From Marmoricola sp. (lineage in GTDB: Bacteria; Actinomycetota; Actinomycetes; Propionibacteriales; Nocardioidaceae): a stretch of DNA of 64,000 nt. This document shows positions 25,426 to 34,491 of this stretch, one piece after another (within the stretch, counting starts at the first letter, position 1; every line of letters begins with the position of its first letter). The position numbers and the translations under genes were made by a program. Under the pieces are notes generated by a model. The model ran no database searches. It was given only the letters and a program-made list of their open reading frames with translations, and was not told the origin of the DNA. Location: contig JAOPXD010000159.1 in assembly GCA_025965315.1 (NCBI GenBank), positions 1-64,000 on the forward strand. Direction: 5' to 3'.

Positions 25426-26576
25426 AGGGCCGCGACCTTCCCCATCATCGTGGTCGCGATGATCCGCTTCTGGATGCCGGCAGTGCCGTCGGCGATCAAG
25501 TAGCTCATCACGTCCCGGTGCCGCTGCTGGAGCGACATCTCGGTCGAGTAGCCCAGGTTCCCGAAGGTGACGATGGCTGTCTCGATGGCGTTCTTCGCGA
25601 CCAGCGGTGGCCACCACTTCGACATCGCCGCGTAGTGCGTGTGCTTCTCCCCAGCGGTCCGCGACCACAGCGACCGGTAGCAGAGCCACCTCGCTGCTTC
25701 CATGTACGTCGCGTGCTCGGCGAGCGGGAAGGAGACGCCCTGGAACGCAGCGATGGGGCGTCCGAACGCCTCGCGCTGCTGCGCCCAGGCAACGGCCTCG
25801 TCGACGCTGGCCTGCGCTGCACCGAGGCAGAGCAGACCAAGACCCGGGCGGCTGAAGTCGAAGTGCTCCATGGCACCGGCGAAGCCGCGACCCTGCTCGC
25901 CGACCAGGTGCTCGTCGGAGACGAAGACGTTCTCGAACACGAGCCCTCCCCAGCACAGCGGCAGTGCTCCCATCCCGGGAGTGTGCGAGCGGCTGACGCC
26001 TACGGCGTCCAGCGGTACGGCGAAGCAGCTGATCCCGGCGTAGCCGGTAGTACCGGGTTCGCGGGCGTAGACAAGAGCCACGGCTGCCGAGGTCGCATGC
26101 GTGATGGCGATCTTCTCCCCCGTGATCTCCCAGCCACCGACGACCTTGCGGGCCTCGGTCGTGAGGTTGGAGACATCCGACCCACCGATCGGCTCGGTGA
26201 CCGCGATGGCAGCGACGACCTCTCCGGCGATGAGCTTCGGCAACCACTCCTTGACGACCGACGGGTGGCCTTCGTGCGCGAGCTGCGCGGCAACCAGGCC
26301 GACCTGGACCGGTGCAGCGGCGACGTTCACGTCTCCGTACGCGAGCGCCTCGGTGGCGAGACCGAGGGTGACCGGGTCGGCGGACCCGGTGCCGCCGTAC
26401 TCCTCGGGAAGCCCGATACCGAGGACACCGAGATCCGCGAGCTGCCGGTGCGCCTCCCACGAGAACTCCGCCTTGGCGGAGCGCTCCTGGTACTTGGGCG
26501 CCAATTCGGCGATGGCGAACTTACGCAGCTGGGACCGGAAGTCCTCTTGCTCGTCGCTGAACGCGAACGAGATCAT
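25422..26576 (-). CDS. Acyl-CoA dehydrogenase with Asp at the EGTS-loop position
   Basis: 384 residues. FAD site: AVTEPIGGSDVSNLTTEA and KIAITHATSA; then AQQREAFGRPIAAFQGVSFPLAEHATYMEAARWL. The C-terminal loop reads LIADGTAGIQKRII: Asp363 replaces the catalytic Glu of medium-chain dehydrogenases. The helix-G segment (FSRPGLGLLCLGAA) has no Glu either. Enzymes acting on cyclohexane- and cyclohexenecarboxyl-CoA are reported to use an Asp base, though elsewhere in the fold. This is therefore a candidate ring dehydrogenase, feeding the BadK-like hydratase. It heads a two-gene operon behind an operator copy. Confidence 0.87.
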   Translation of the reverse strand: MISFAFSDEQEDFRSQLRKFAIAELAPKYQERSAKAEFSWEAHRQLADLGVLGIGLPEEYGGTGSADPVTLGLATEALAYGDVNVAAAPVQVGLVAAQLAHEGHPSVVKEWLPKLIAGEVVAAIAVTEPIGGSDVSNLTTEARKVVGGWEITGEKIAITHATSAAVALVYAREPGTTGYAGISCFAVPLDAVGVSRSHTPGMGALPLCWGGLVFENVFVSDEHLVGEQGRGFAGAMEHFDFSRPGLGLLCLGAAQASVDEAVAWAQQREAFGRPIAAFQGVSFPLAEHATYMEAARWLCYRSLWSRTAGEKHTHYAAMSKWWPPLVAKNAIETAIVTFGNLGYSTEMSLQQRHRDVMSYLIADGTAGIQKRIIATTMMGKVAAL

Positions 26577-26589
26577 CGCGACTCCTTAT

Positions 26590-26606
26590 TGTCCAATGGT
26601 ATGACC
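26590..26606. promoter_or_regulatory. GGTCnGACC-type operator, copy 7 (17-bp dyad)
   Basis: TGTCCAATGGTATGACC; its complement GGTCATACCATTGGACA matches the 17-bp dyad at 16285 at most positions. It lies 14-30 nt upstream of the acyl-CoA dehydrogenase start at 26576, the same spacing as copy 4 to its gene. Confidence 0.58.
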
Positions 26607-26665
26607 GAAGCGTACTCTTGACTCCGGAACCCAGCAAGGCATCGCGACCGAGGACCGGGTTCTGT

Positions 26666-26697
26666 TTTGGTCTGATCGTGTCGTTTCAGATACCAAA
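26666..26697. promoter_or_regulatory. GGTCnGACC-type operator, copy 8, in an inverted repeat
   Basis: TTTGGTCTGA (26666-26675) and TCAGATACCAAA (26686-26697) are inverted arms, the second with two extra bases. They end just before the ATG at 26700 of the plus-strand LLM oxidoreductase, so binding would block transcription of that gene. Confidence 0.5.
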
Positions 26698-26699
26698 CT

Positions 26700-27731
26700 A
26701 TGGCGGGGAGAACGGTGACCACTCGAGGCATCACAGTCCTGGCCGGTGGCATCACGGAAGCCCGGGAGACCGCGGCTGCCGCAGCGGAAGCCGGCTTCGA
26801 CATGGCGTGGTCGGGGGAGTTCCTCAACCGCTCGGCCGTGGTCACGGTGGCCGCCATGGCAGCAGCTGGTCACGGCATCGGCGTCGGCACAGCGATCGCC
26901 TACGCGGTCGGGAGATCTCCGCTCGTGCTTGCCAACGACGCCCGGTACCTCGACGAGCTGAGCGGCGGACGCTTCGTGCTCGGCCTCGGAACCGGGACCC
27001 GGACGATGATGACCCAGTGGCACGGCGTGCTCGACCCGGACGCCCCAGCCTTGCGGATGGAGGAGCTCGTTCCGCTGATCCGGCGGCTCTGGTCGCTCGA
27101 CAGGGGCAGGGTCCAGCACTCCGGCCGCTTCTACTCGCTCGACATCACGCCGACGGCCGAGATCGATGCTCCGTTGCGACGAGAGATCCCGATCTACACC
27201 GCAGGAGTCAATCCACGCATGATCGAGGTTGCCGGTCGGGTGTCGGAAGGCCTCATCTGCCATCCCACCGTGACACCCCGCTACCTCGAGTCCGTCGTGC
27301 AGCCCGCGCTTGCGCGTGGAGCCGCCAAGGCATCCGCTCCGCGCAGCCGCGCGCTCCTGTCCGGCGTCGTGATCTGCGCGATCGCGGACAGCACGATCAG
27401 TGCACGGCGCGAGGCTGCGGCTCAGATCGCCTTCTACGCCGCACCGAAGTCCTACGCCCCGGTGCTGGAAGCTTGTGGCTTCGGGAGCGAAGCTGCCGAG
27501 ATCCGCGCAGCGTTCCTGCGGGGAGACCACGAGGCGATGATCGACGCAGTCTCGGACCGGATGATCGACGAGATGGCGGTTGCGGGGACTCCTGCCGAGG
27601 TGCGCGAATCGTTCCCCGAGTTCGAGCGGCGCTACGACCACGTGTCGCTCTACTCACCGAGCTTCACCCTGTCACCCGAGCGGGTCTCCGAGAACACCGC
27701 TGCCATCGTGGAGACGTTCGCGCGCTCGTGA
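26700..27731 (+). CDS. LLM-class flavin or F420-dependent oxidoreductase
   Basis: 343 residues: TEARETAAAAAEAGFDMAWSGEFLNR, YLDELSGGRFVLGLGTGTRTM, then REIPIYTAGVNPRMIEVAGRVSEGLI. Clearly luciferase-like, and different from the LLM protein at 24493. The ATG at 26700 has no Shine-Dalgarno and would be nearly leaderless; GTG at 26715 has GGGGAG 4 nt upstream and is an alternative start. It is transcribed divergently from the acyl-CoA dehydrogenase/LLM operon across two operator copies, so both LLM enzymes are probably induced together. Confidence 0.85.
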   Translation: MAGRTVTTRGITVLAGGITEARETAAAAAEAGFDMAWSGEFLNRSAVVTVAAMAAAGHGIGVGTAIAYAVGRSPLVLANDARYLDELSGGRFVLGLGTGTRTMMTQWHGVLDPDAPALRMEELVPLIRRLWSLDRGRVQHSGRFYSLDITPTAEIDAPLRREIPIYTAGVNPRMIEVAGRVSEGLICHPTVTPRYLESVVQPALARGAAKASAPRSRALLSGVVICAIADSTISARREAAAQIAFYAAPKSYAPVLEACGFGSEAAEIRAAFLRGDHEAMIDAVSDRMIDEMAVAGTPAEVRESFPEFERRYDHVSLYSPSFTLSPERVSENTAAIVETFARS

Positions 27732-27739
27732 TGGCCGGG

Positions 27740-28630
27740 TCACGCCGGAGTGCTCAAGAACCCCGCTACCTGGGCCACCAGAGCGCGGCCCGCAGCCGCT
27801 GTCTCGGGCTGGTCCCAGAACCCGTGGATCTGGCCCTGGTAGCGGGTCGACACGATCGATGCTCCCTGCTCGGCAGCCAGACGCACGAGATGCTCGCCCT
27901 CGGCTCGCAACGGGTCGTGCTCCGCGGTCACGACGAGCGTCCTCGGCAGCGACCAGAGACCTGAGGCCCCCAGCGGCGCGATGTCCGGGTGACCGAGCTG
28001 GTCCTGGTCCGCGTACTGGGCCCAGTACCAGGCTGCTTCACGAAGTCCGTCTCCACCGAGCTCGGTCCGGTAGGAGTCGAAGCGAGCCGACGGGTCGAGG
28101 AACGGGCAGACGAGTACCAGGGCGCCGAACCGGGCGGGGTGCCGCAGCGCCGCGGTCAGCGCCAGGTTGGCACCGGCCCCGTCACCGTGGAGGAGGAGCG
28201 CGCCGCCAAGTCCGTGACTGCTACCGGACCGCTCGATCCAGTCGAGCACCGTCTCGAGGTCGTCCTGAGCCGCGGGGAAGCGGTGCTCGGGAGCCTGCCG
28301 GTAACCGACCGAGACCACCGCCAGCCCGCTCCGGTTCGCCAGCGCCCGGGCCAGCGGGTCCCGGACCTCGAGGTCGTGGAAGACGAACCCGGCGCCCTGG
28401 AGATCGAGGATCACCGCGCGCCGGTCGAACGACGGCACGAGCGGCCGGAACACGCGCACCGGGACGCCGTCGGCGTCCAGGTCGAGCACCTCGCCGACGG
28501 CCTCACGAGAGCGGATCGAGGCGAGCTCACGTGCCGTTCGTCGCGCAGCAGCGATGTCGAAGCCCTCGTCGTACACCTTCGTGCGGCCAGCTCGCTGCGA
28601 GACCAGGCGCCGTACGTCCGGGAACAGCAT
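27740..28630 (-). CDS. HSL-type esterase homologue lacking the nucleophile (probable pseudo-enzyme)
   Basis: 296 residues of the hormone-sensitive-lipase family. The fold signatures are clear (YRQAPEHRFPAAQDD, EHDPLRAEG with the acid, IHGFW with the His). The oxyanion motif HGGG is QGAG (78-81), and the nucleophile motif GDSAG is GDGAG (149-153), so the catalytic Ser is Gly; the codons read clearly as Gly. Loss in two separate motifs argues against a working esterase. It is the last gene of the mce operon, 12 nt after the PpiC-type gene. A binding or scaffold role is possible; this is inference. Confidence 0.85.
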   Translation of the reverse strand: MLFPDVRRLVSQRAGRTKVYDEGFDIAAARRTARELASIRSREAVGEVLDLDADGVPVRVFRPLVPSFDRRAVILDLQGAGFVFHDLEVRDPLARALANRSGLAVVSVGYRQAPEHRFPAAQDDLETVLDWIERSGSSHGLGGALLLHGDGAGANLALTAALRHPARFGALVLVCPFLDPSARFDSYRTELGGDGLREAAWYWAQYADQDQLGHPDIAPLGASGLWSLPRTLVVTAEHDPLRAEGEHLVRLAAEQGASIVSTRYQGQIHGFWDQPETAAAGRALVAQVAGFLSTPA

Positions 28631-28642
28631 GACCGGCCCGCG

Positions 28643-29677
28643 TCACTGACCGGTGACGGACTCTTGCCCGGTCATCGCGGGAACCTCGTCGGGCTTGGCC
28701 GGCTGGAACCTCTTCGCGTAGACGATGTGGGCATTCTTGATGACGGTGCCCAGCCAGGAGCGCCAAGCCTTGACGGACTGCTCACCGAGGAGCTCCTCCT
28801 TCAGGCTCGTCGATACGCCGGCGAGGGTGGCGACCACCGCGGGCACCACTTTCTCGACGACCCCGACGTTCCACCCGGACTTCGTCCGCACCGGACCGAA
28901 CGGTTGGCCTGGACTGGCCGCGAACGCAGCAGCCGCATACCCGGTCTCCAGCTGAGCACTGGCGAGCGTTCCGAGCACGCCGCCCTTCATCCGGGTCGCT
29001 TCGTCCAGGCTGAACTTCTTGGCCAGGGGTCCGAAGGCGCTGCCGCGCTGCAGCTTCTTCAGCAGCTGCCTTGCTGCTGGCAAGGTCGAGACGACGATGT
29101 TGCGGATCTGCCGTCGCTCTGGTGTGCCCAGCGAGGCACGGCGCTTCGTGAAAGCGGCATCGACCGCAGTGCTGGACACCGAGATCTTGTCGGTGACCAG
29201 GTCGAAGAGCCGAGCAATCAACATCTGCTCCTTGATCTCGGCGATGACCTGCGCCTCGGACGCACCCATGGTCCCGAGTGCCTGGATGAACGCTTGACGA
29301 CCACCATCGGGATAGCGCTGCTGGATCAACGCAGTCAGCGCGTCGGAAGCAGCCTTGTCGCTGATCACGATCCCGTGCTTGCGGGCCTGCTCGCCCAGAA
29401 GCTTCTCCACGGCGACCGACTTCGCCGAGTCCCGTCGGAACGAGTCGATCTTGGCGGCTCCAACGGGCTTCGCGATGCCGTACAGGGCCTGGAGGGACTT
29501 CATCCGCTCGTCGACCTGGGTCGCGGTGACCACAGTGCCACCGATCCGGAAGGCGGCGTCAGAGGGCAGGTCGTCGTGCCGGTGCACCAGGACGACGAGC
29601 CCGGTGGCGACGAGACCTGCCACGACCACGGATGCACCGAATGCGACGATCCGGCGGCGGGTGAGGTGAGGGAACAT
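28643..29677 (-). CDS. Membrane-anchored SurA/PpiC-type peptidyl-prolyl isomerase or foldase
   Basis: 344 residues. One N-terminal transmembrane helix (about 10-30) follows a basic start (MFPHLTRRR), then a SurA-like chaperone region with long helices, then a parvulin-like domain (ERRQIRNIVVSTLPAARQLLKK, FGPLAKKFSLDEATRMKGGVLG, GWNVGVVEKVVP). It should act outside the membrane on exported proteins. AGGAG lies 7 nt before the ATG, and 2 nt separate it from the MMPL gene. A foldase inside an mce operon suggests help in folding or assembling the Mce or MMPL extracytoplasmic domains. Confidence 0.8.
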   Translation of the reverse strand: MFPHLTRRRIVAFGASVVVAGLVATGLVVLVHRHDDLPSDAAFRIGGTVVTATQVDERMKSLQALYGIAKPVGAAKIDSFRRDSAKSVAVEKLLGEQARKHGIVISDKAASDALTALIQQRYPDGGRQAFIQALGTMGASEAQVIAEIKEQMLIARLFDLVTDKISVSSTAVDAAFTKRRASLGTPERRQIRNIVVSTLPAARQLLKKLQRGSAFGPLAKKFSLDEATRMKGGVLGTLASAQLETGYAAAAFAASPGQPFGPVRTKSGWNVGVVEKVVPAVVATLAGVSTSLKEELLGEQSVKAWRSWLGTVIKNAHIVYAKRFQPAKPDEVPAMTGQESVTGQ

Positions 29678-29679
29678 GA

Positions 29680-31923
29680 TCAGACTCCTACTTCTTCCAG
29701 GCTTCGAACTGCTTCCATCTCCACGGCCGGTTCTGTCGGAGGCCGTACGGGTCGCACCAGCTGGGCGACCGCTGTCGCGCTCAGCAGCGCAAGCGCAACA
29801 GCACCGACCAACGTCATGCCGAACTGACGGACGACCTCCAGCCCGGACAGCAGCAGGACCCCGTACCCAGCGACCGACAAGCTCGACGCCAGGTACACCG
29901 AACGGCGCAAGCTCTCGTCGCCGGTCCGTCTGGCGGTGACCAGCAGGACCGCGAATTCGCATCCGGCGGCCGCGGTCAACGGGCCCAGGGCCAACGTCAG
30001 CGGGTTCAGCGCCGTTCCGGTCAACCAGATCGTGAAGACCCCGAGACCGGTCGCAATCGCAGCCGACAGGAGCGCGAGCAACGCGTCCCGACGGCGACGA
30101 AGGGCAACGGCGAGGACCCCCGCAGCCGCGAGGACTCCCAGGATGTTCGCGGCGTACCGCGATGACGAGACGAGGTCGTAGCCTCGCGCAGCGGCGACGG
30201 GAAGGCCTGTCACGCTGGCCGTGTAACCGGGTGGTGCGGGCGGCAACCGGTGCTCGATGCCCGCGATGACATCGGTCTTGTCGTTGAGTGCTTGCCAGTC
30301 ACCGCCCAGCGAGATGACACCGCGGGTACGGTCGCTGGTCACCGCCGCACCACTGACGTACGACGGGAGAAGCTCCATCGCGGCATCGACCTGGCCAGGC
30401 GTCGGCGAGGTACCCAGGAACGAGAGCAGGTCGGTCGGGGAGACCAGCGGTCGCACCCGGTTGCCGTACTGCAGCACGATTCCGTTCTCCGCCTGGCGGA
30501 ACCAGGTCCGCCCTGCCGGGGACAGCACGTCCGGCCCGTGCAGGATCACGTCGACCTCGCCCGAGAAGCCCAGGACGTCCTCGACGTGGGTTGCCTGGTC
30601 GAATCCAGGCAGGCCGGCGATCAACCGTTGCGGATCGGTCTGGATCGGGATCTTCGGCAGCACCACCCATCCGATGCAGGCGAGCACGGCGAGCAGCGCG
30701 AACCCTGCCTTCCGGATCTCGCGCCGACCGGGCTTCGTCACCTCGACGTCCGGGTACCGCTGGGGCACCACGACCGGGTGCGGGCTGGCCGCAGGTGTCA
30801 CCACGAGACTGAGCACGAGGCTGACCAGGACCACGAAACCGATTCCCAGGGCGATGGCGGTTCCGAGGTCACGGACGAACGGGAGCGGCGAGAAGGTCAG
30901 GGTCGCGAACGCGGCTGCGGCCGCGCCAGCGACGGCCAGGACCAGACGGCGGTGCTCCCGCTGCGCGAGGTACACGGGGTAGTAGCTGCCCACGCCCAGG
31001 ATGACCGGCAGGAACGCGACGGCTCCCAATGACACCGGTGTCCCTCGCAGTCCGAAGGTCGCGAGGGTGAGCAGCGTCGCCAAGGTCATCGGAACCATCG
31101 GCGCGAGCCGGCGCGAACGACGGGTCCAGGGGAAGATCAGCAGCACCAGCGCCACCGCCGCGAGCGCGGCCAGGCCGAGCTTCGGGAGCTCCGAGCGTGC
31201 TGTGCTGCCCAGCTCTGCGGTCACTGCGGGCGCGCCCGTCACCGTGACCCGGCTGGCCCCCGTGTCGACCGAGCGAACCGCTCGTACGACGTTGTCGGTC
31301 AGCGCTTCGGCGGACTTCTGGTCGAGCCCGTTGCGCGGCCTGACGTAGATGACGACGGCGCGGTGGGACGGGACGAACTGCGACCACGAAGGTCGCACGA
31401 CCGTCCCGGCACCGTAGAGGACGCGAGCGACGAACGTGGGGTTGCGCAGCGTCGGAAGGCCGCCAGGAAGGCTGCGAACCACGAGGCTGCCGTAGCGCTC
31501 GTTGAAACTTTTGAGCTCAGCGGTCTTGCCGGCCTCGCTCAGCGCATCCCGCTCGCCGCTGAGGTTGGCGAGCATCTCCTTGATCCGCAGGACGGTCTGG
31601 TTCAGCGTGGTGGCCGGACCGTAGGTGACAGCCACGTCGGGCAGCGCGGCGAGAAGTCCCTCGAGGTGCAGCAGGTTCGGCAGGTGGTTCTCGTCGAGCA
31701 GCGAGTCCGCCTTCGTCGACTCGAGCATGACGACGACAGGGTCGCCTCCGAACGAGTTCGCCATCGTCTTCAGCGCCGTCACCGACGCGTCACTAGCCGG
31801 GAGGTAGGAGTCCACTCCCGAGCCCACCTGGAGCCGCGGCAACCCGACGCCTATCCAGGCCGCGGCGATCAGCATGAAGATCGCTACAGCCGTGAACCGG
31901 CGTCCGGGTCGCGCAGTTGTCAT
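29680..31923 (-). CDS. MMPL/RND-family membrane transporter
   Basis: 747 residues with the RND layout: an N-terminal helix (about 11-30), a large external domain (35-240), a cluster of helices (about 248-385), a second external domain (about 425-585) and five more helices to the C-terminus. The QVGSGVDSYLP segment resembles MMPL/hopanoid-type transporters. Proteins of this family export or move lipids using the proton gradient. The start overlaps the MceF stop by 4 nt, so it is a true member of the mce operon and probably works with the Mce complex. The direction of transport is not readable. Confidence 0.87.
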   Translation of the reverse strand: MTTARPGRRFTAVAIFMLIAAAWIGVGLPRLQVGSGVDSYLPASDASVTALKTMANSFGGDPVVVMLESTKADSLLDENHLPNLLHLEGLLAALPDVAVTYGPATTLNQTVLRIKEMLANLSGERDALSEAGKTAELKSFNERYGSLVVRSLPGGLPTLRNPTFVARVLYGAGTVVRPSWSQFVPSHRAVVIYVRPRNGLDQKSAEALTDNVVRAVRSVDTGASRVTVTGAPAVTAELGSTARSELPKLGLAALAAVALVLLIFPWTRRSRRLAPMVPMTLATLLTLATFGLRGTPVSLGAVAFLPVILGVGSYYPVYLAQREHRRLVLAVAGAAAAAFATLTFSPLPFVRDLGTAIALGIGFVVLVSLVLSLVVTPAASPHPVVVPQRYPDVEVTKPGRREIRKAGFALLAVLACIGWVVLPKIPIQTDPQRLIAGLPGFDQATHVEDVLGFSGEVDVILHGPDVLSPAGRTWFRQAENGIVLQYGNRVRPLVSPTDLLSFLGTSPTPGQVDAAMELLPSYVSGAAVTSDRTRGVISLGGDWQALNDKTDVIAGIEHRLPPAPPGYTASVTGLPVAAARGYDLVSSSRYAANILGVLAAAGVLAVALRRRRDALLALLSAAIATGLGVFTIWLTGTALNPLTLALGPLTAAAGCEFAVLLVTARRTGDESLRRSVYLASSLSVAGYGVLLLSGLEVVRQFGMTLVGAVALALLSATAVAQLVRPVRPPTEPAVEMEAVRSLEEVGV

Positions 31924-33230
31924 CGCGCGTCAGGCTCCACTCGCGGGTACTTGCCCTCGAACGGGCCAGGCGTGTTGCTGCCACCGGGCGCTGGGTAGGC
32001 GTTCGACTTGTCGAGGAACCCGGTGTTCAGCGGAAGCGGGACCGGGATCCCCTTGACACTTTGCTCGTTGACCACAGGGAAGATCCTCAGGTAGTGGCCG
32101 TTCGCATCGCTGTGCTGAAGCATCGCGGTCCAGTTGGTGAAGAACGCTGCGAGATCGGGACCGTACGGCTTGAGGAAGGCGACGACGGGGTTCACGTCGG
32201 AGAGGTTGATACGAGCGGTAGGAACCAGGTCGTCGAGAGCACCCGATGCACCAGGAACAGCCTTCAGGGTCGCCGGAGCCTTGACGAGGGTGCCGTTGAG
32301 CGCGGGCATCAGGCCACGCAACGACCTGGTGACAGCCGGAAGCTGGACCAGTGCCTCGTTCAGCGGACCTGCGGCCGATCGGAGGTTCTTGGCGATCGGG
32401 TCGAGAGCGGTGGACAGGGTCGAGAGGCTGCCGGTCGCAGAGCGCGCCTTGGTCACCAGGCCCGGCAGCCGCGAGATCGTCGCCTGAAGGTCCTTGTTGC
32501 TGGCCGCGGTTGCCCCGGTCAGGCGATTCGCACCGTCAGCGAGAGCGACGATCTGACCCTGGTGGGTGTCCATCGCCGAGACGATCTTCGCCGACTCGGC
32601 CACCATCGCCTTGAGGTCGGAGGACTGCGCAGCGAGTGCGTCGAGGGCGTCGTGCCCCTCGCCCCCCAACATCCCCAGACCCCGAACGGTCTGCGCGAGC
32701 TGTGCCTGAGTCATGTTCGTCCCAGCACTGAGGGACTGGAGCGAGTGCTGGAGCGCAACCCGGGTCGGCGCGTTGAGCGAGCGCAGGACCTGGTCGAGCT
32801 GCACGCTCGGCTTGATCGCGCTCGCGGGTAGCGCCGCGTTGTCCGCGATGGGAGCACCGTGGCCGTCGGTGATCTCGAGGTAGGTCTCCTCGATGAGCGT
32901 CTTGGCGCGCACGTGCACGACTGCCCCGGCGTGCAGCGGCGTCACCCCGGAGTCCTTGTTCAGCTGGATCACCACGTGGGCCATGCCGTCGCTCTCGGTG
33001 AGCTTGCGGACCTTTCCCACCCGCACCCCCGCGACCATGACGTCGGAGTCGTAGACCAGGTTGTCGACGTCCGGGACCTGCATCGAGACGCGGTAGCCGG
33101 TCTTGGACACCCCGGGAATGATCCCGCCCATGTTCGTCCAGAGGTACCCGAAGAAGAGCGCGCAGACGATGAAGAACACCATCAGGACACCCAGCCGTAG
33201 CCGCGGCATGGCGGCGTGCGGAATCTTCAT
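31920..33230 (-). CDS. mceF: Mce-family substrate-binding protein (MceF position)
   Basis: 436 residues: an N-terminal signal anchor (about 11-32), an MCE/MlaD domain (GYRVSMQVPDVDNLVYDSDVMVAGVRVGKV, about 45-120), a long helical region and the C-terminal motif DANGHYLRIFPVV. MCE proteins form a hexameric channel carrying lipids or hydrophobic molecules between outer layer and inner-membrane permease. QLDQVLRSLNAPTR after the MCE domain is shared by its paralogues here. The single Cys lies within the anchor without a lipobox. It ends in a 4-nt overlap with the MMPL gene. Confidence 0.9.
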   Translation of the reverse strand: MKIPHAAMPRLRLGVLMVFFIVCALFFGYLWTNMGGIIPGVSKTGYRVSMQVPDVDNLVYDSDVMVAGVRVGKVRKLTESDGMAHVVIQLNKDSGVTPLHAGAVVHVRAKTLIEETYLEITDGHGAPIADNAALPASAIKPSVQLDQVLRSLNAPTRVALQHSLQSLSAGTNMTQAQLAQTVRGLGMLGGEGHDALDALAAQSSDLKAMVAESAKIVSAMDTHQGQIVALADGANRLTGATAASNKDLQATISRLPGLVTKARSATGSLSTLSTALDPIAKNLRSAAGPLNEALVQLPAVTRSLRGLMPALNGTLVKAPATLKAVPGASGALDDLVPTARINLSDVNPVVAFLKPYGPDLAAFFTNWTAMLQHSDANGHYLRIFPVVNEQSVKGIPVPLPLNTGFLDKSNAYPAPGGSNTPGPFEGKYPRVEPDAR

Positions 33231-33231
33231 G

Positions 33232-34491
33232 TCAGTTGTCTCCCAACCCGGTCGGAAGCGTGGTGGTGTTGACCTGGATCTGGCCGCGGAGGATTCCGCC
33301 GTTCGCGTCCTGGAGGCTCACGAATGATGCTGTGTTCCAGATGAACGCCTGAAGGTCGTTGAGGGACCCGACGATCTGGGCAGTGGCACTGTCCAGACGA
33401 CCGGTGATCGCGCTCGCGTCCGCCAGCGATGCCGAGAGGTTGGCCGCGAACGGACGAAGATCGTCGGCAACGGGAACCAGGCCCCGCACCAGCGGTGCCG
33501 CGCTCGCGGCAGTCGTCTTGATCGCATCAGCGGTGGTGGAGAGTCGGCCCAGCGCCCCGGGCAGCGACGACGAGGCCGTGCGGACGTCGTCGAGCGTCGG
33601 GTTGAGCTGACCACCCAACGAACGCAGCTGGCCGGTAGCGCTCCCCAGCTCACGGCTGAGCCCGGGGAGGGTGGAGAGCGAGGCGCGCAGGTCGTCGTCG
33701 TGACTGGTGATGGTCGACAACGTCGAGTCCAGCGACGCCGTCAGGCGAGCCAGACGGGTGTCGTCGCCGCCAGCTGCCTGCGAGATGTCGCCCAGCTCGG
33801 TGACCAGGCGAGCGATCTTCGCTCGCCGCGTCTCCAGCGCGACCACCACCGGCTTGAGCTTCTTGGCCGTGGCGTCGGTGGCGTTCAGCGCGGACGGAAC
33901 ATCGGCCGGGGCAGATGCCAGCGCGTCGTCGGACTCATCGAGCAGCGACGTCAGGGCTACCCGGGTCCGGTCGTCCAGGTGCTGGAGGACCGCGTCGACC
34001 TCGACAGGATCGCTCGTCTGGCTCACCGGAAGCTCCTGGCCGGACCTGAGCTGCTTCGCAGGGGCGCTACCCTGGCTCATCTCGACGTACATGTCGTTGA
34101 GCGGCGTCTTCGGCCGCAGGACCAGGCGGGCGTTGCTGTAGACCTTGTAGCCGGGGTCCAGGGCAAGCGTCAGCCGGGCCAGTCCCGCATCGGTGACATC
34201 AGCCTTCGTGATGCGACCGACGGTGACCCCGGCGATCCTGACCTCCTGGCCGTTTCCGGGACTGATGCCCGGCACTTCCTTGAAGTCGGCGGCGAACACG
34301 AACTGGTTCTGCCACGGCCAGTGGACCCGCTGCTTGGCGAGGATCCCGCCGGCCGCGGTCAGGCCGAGGACCATGATCACGATGATGGCCGTGACGTCAC
34401 GGCCGAGTCCCGGCACCGTCCGGACGGTGTCCGCCAGACGTGCGACGCGGGAGCGAGAGCTCTTGGATGCGGAACTCGTGGGTGTGGTCAC
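33232..34491 (-). CDS. mceE: Mce-family substrate-binding protein (MceE position)
   Basis: 419 residues: cytoplasmic N-terminal tail of about 30, transmembrane anchor (about 33-52), MCE domain ([29 protein letters not shown]), [14 protein letters not shown], helical tail and terminal [13 protein letters not shown]. In mycobacterial operons the fifth Mce protein is usually a lipoprotein; this one has no Cys and no lipobox, so it must be held by its uncleaved anchor. The stop-to-start gap to MceF is 1 nt. Confidence 0.88.
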   Translation of the reverse strand: MTTPTSSASKSSRSRVARLADTVRTVPGLGRDVTAIIVIMVLGLTAAGGILAKQRVHWPWQNQFVFAADFKEVPGISPGNGQEVRIAGVTVGRITKADVTDAGLARLTLALDPGYKVYSNARLVLRPKTPLNDMYVEMSQGSAPAKQLRSGQELPVSQTSDPVEVDAVLQHLDDRTRVALTSLLDESDDALASAPADVPSALNATDATAKKLKPVVVALETRRAKIARLVTELGDISQAAGGDDTRLARLTASLDSTLSTITSHDDDLRASLSTLPGLSRELGSATGQLRSLGGQLNPTLDDVRTASSSLPGALGRLSTTADAIKTTAASAAPLVRGLVPVADDLRPFAANLSASLADASAITGRLDSATAQIVGSLNDLQAFIWNTASFVSLQDANGGILRGQIQVNTTTLPTGLGDN

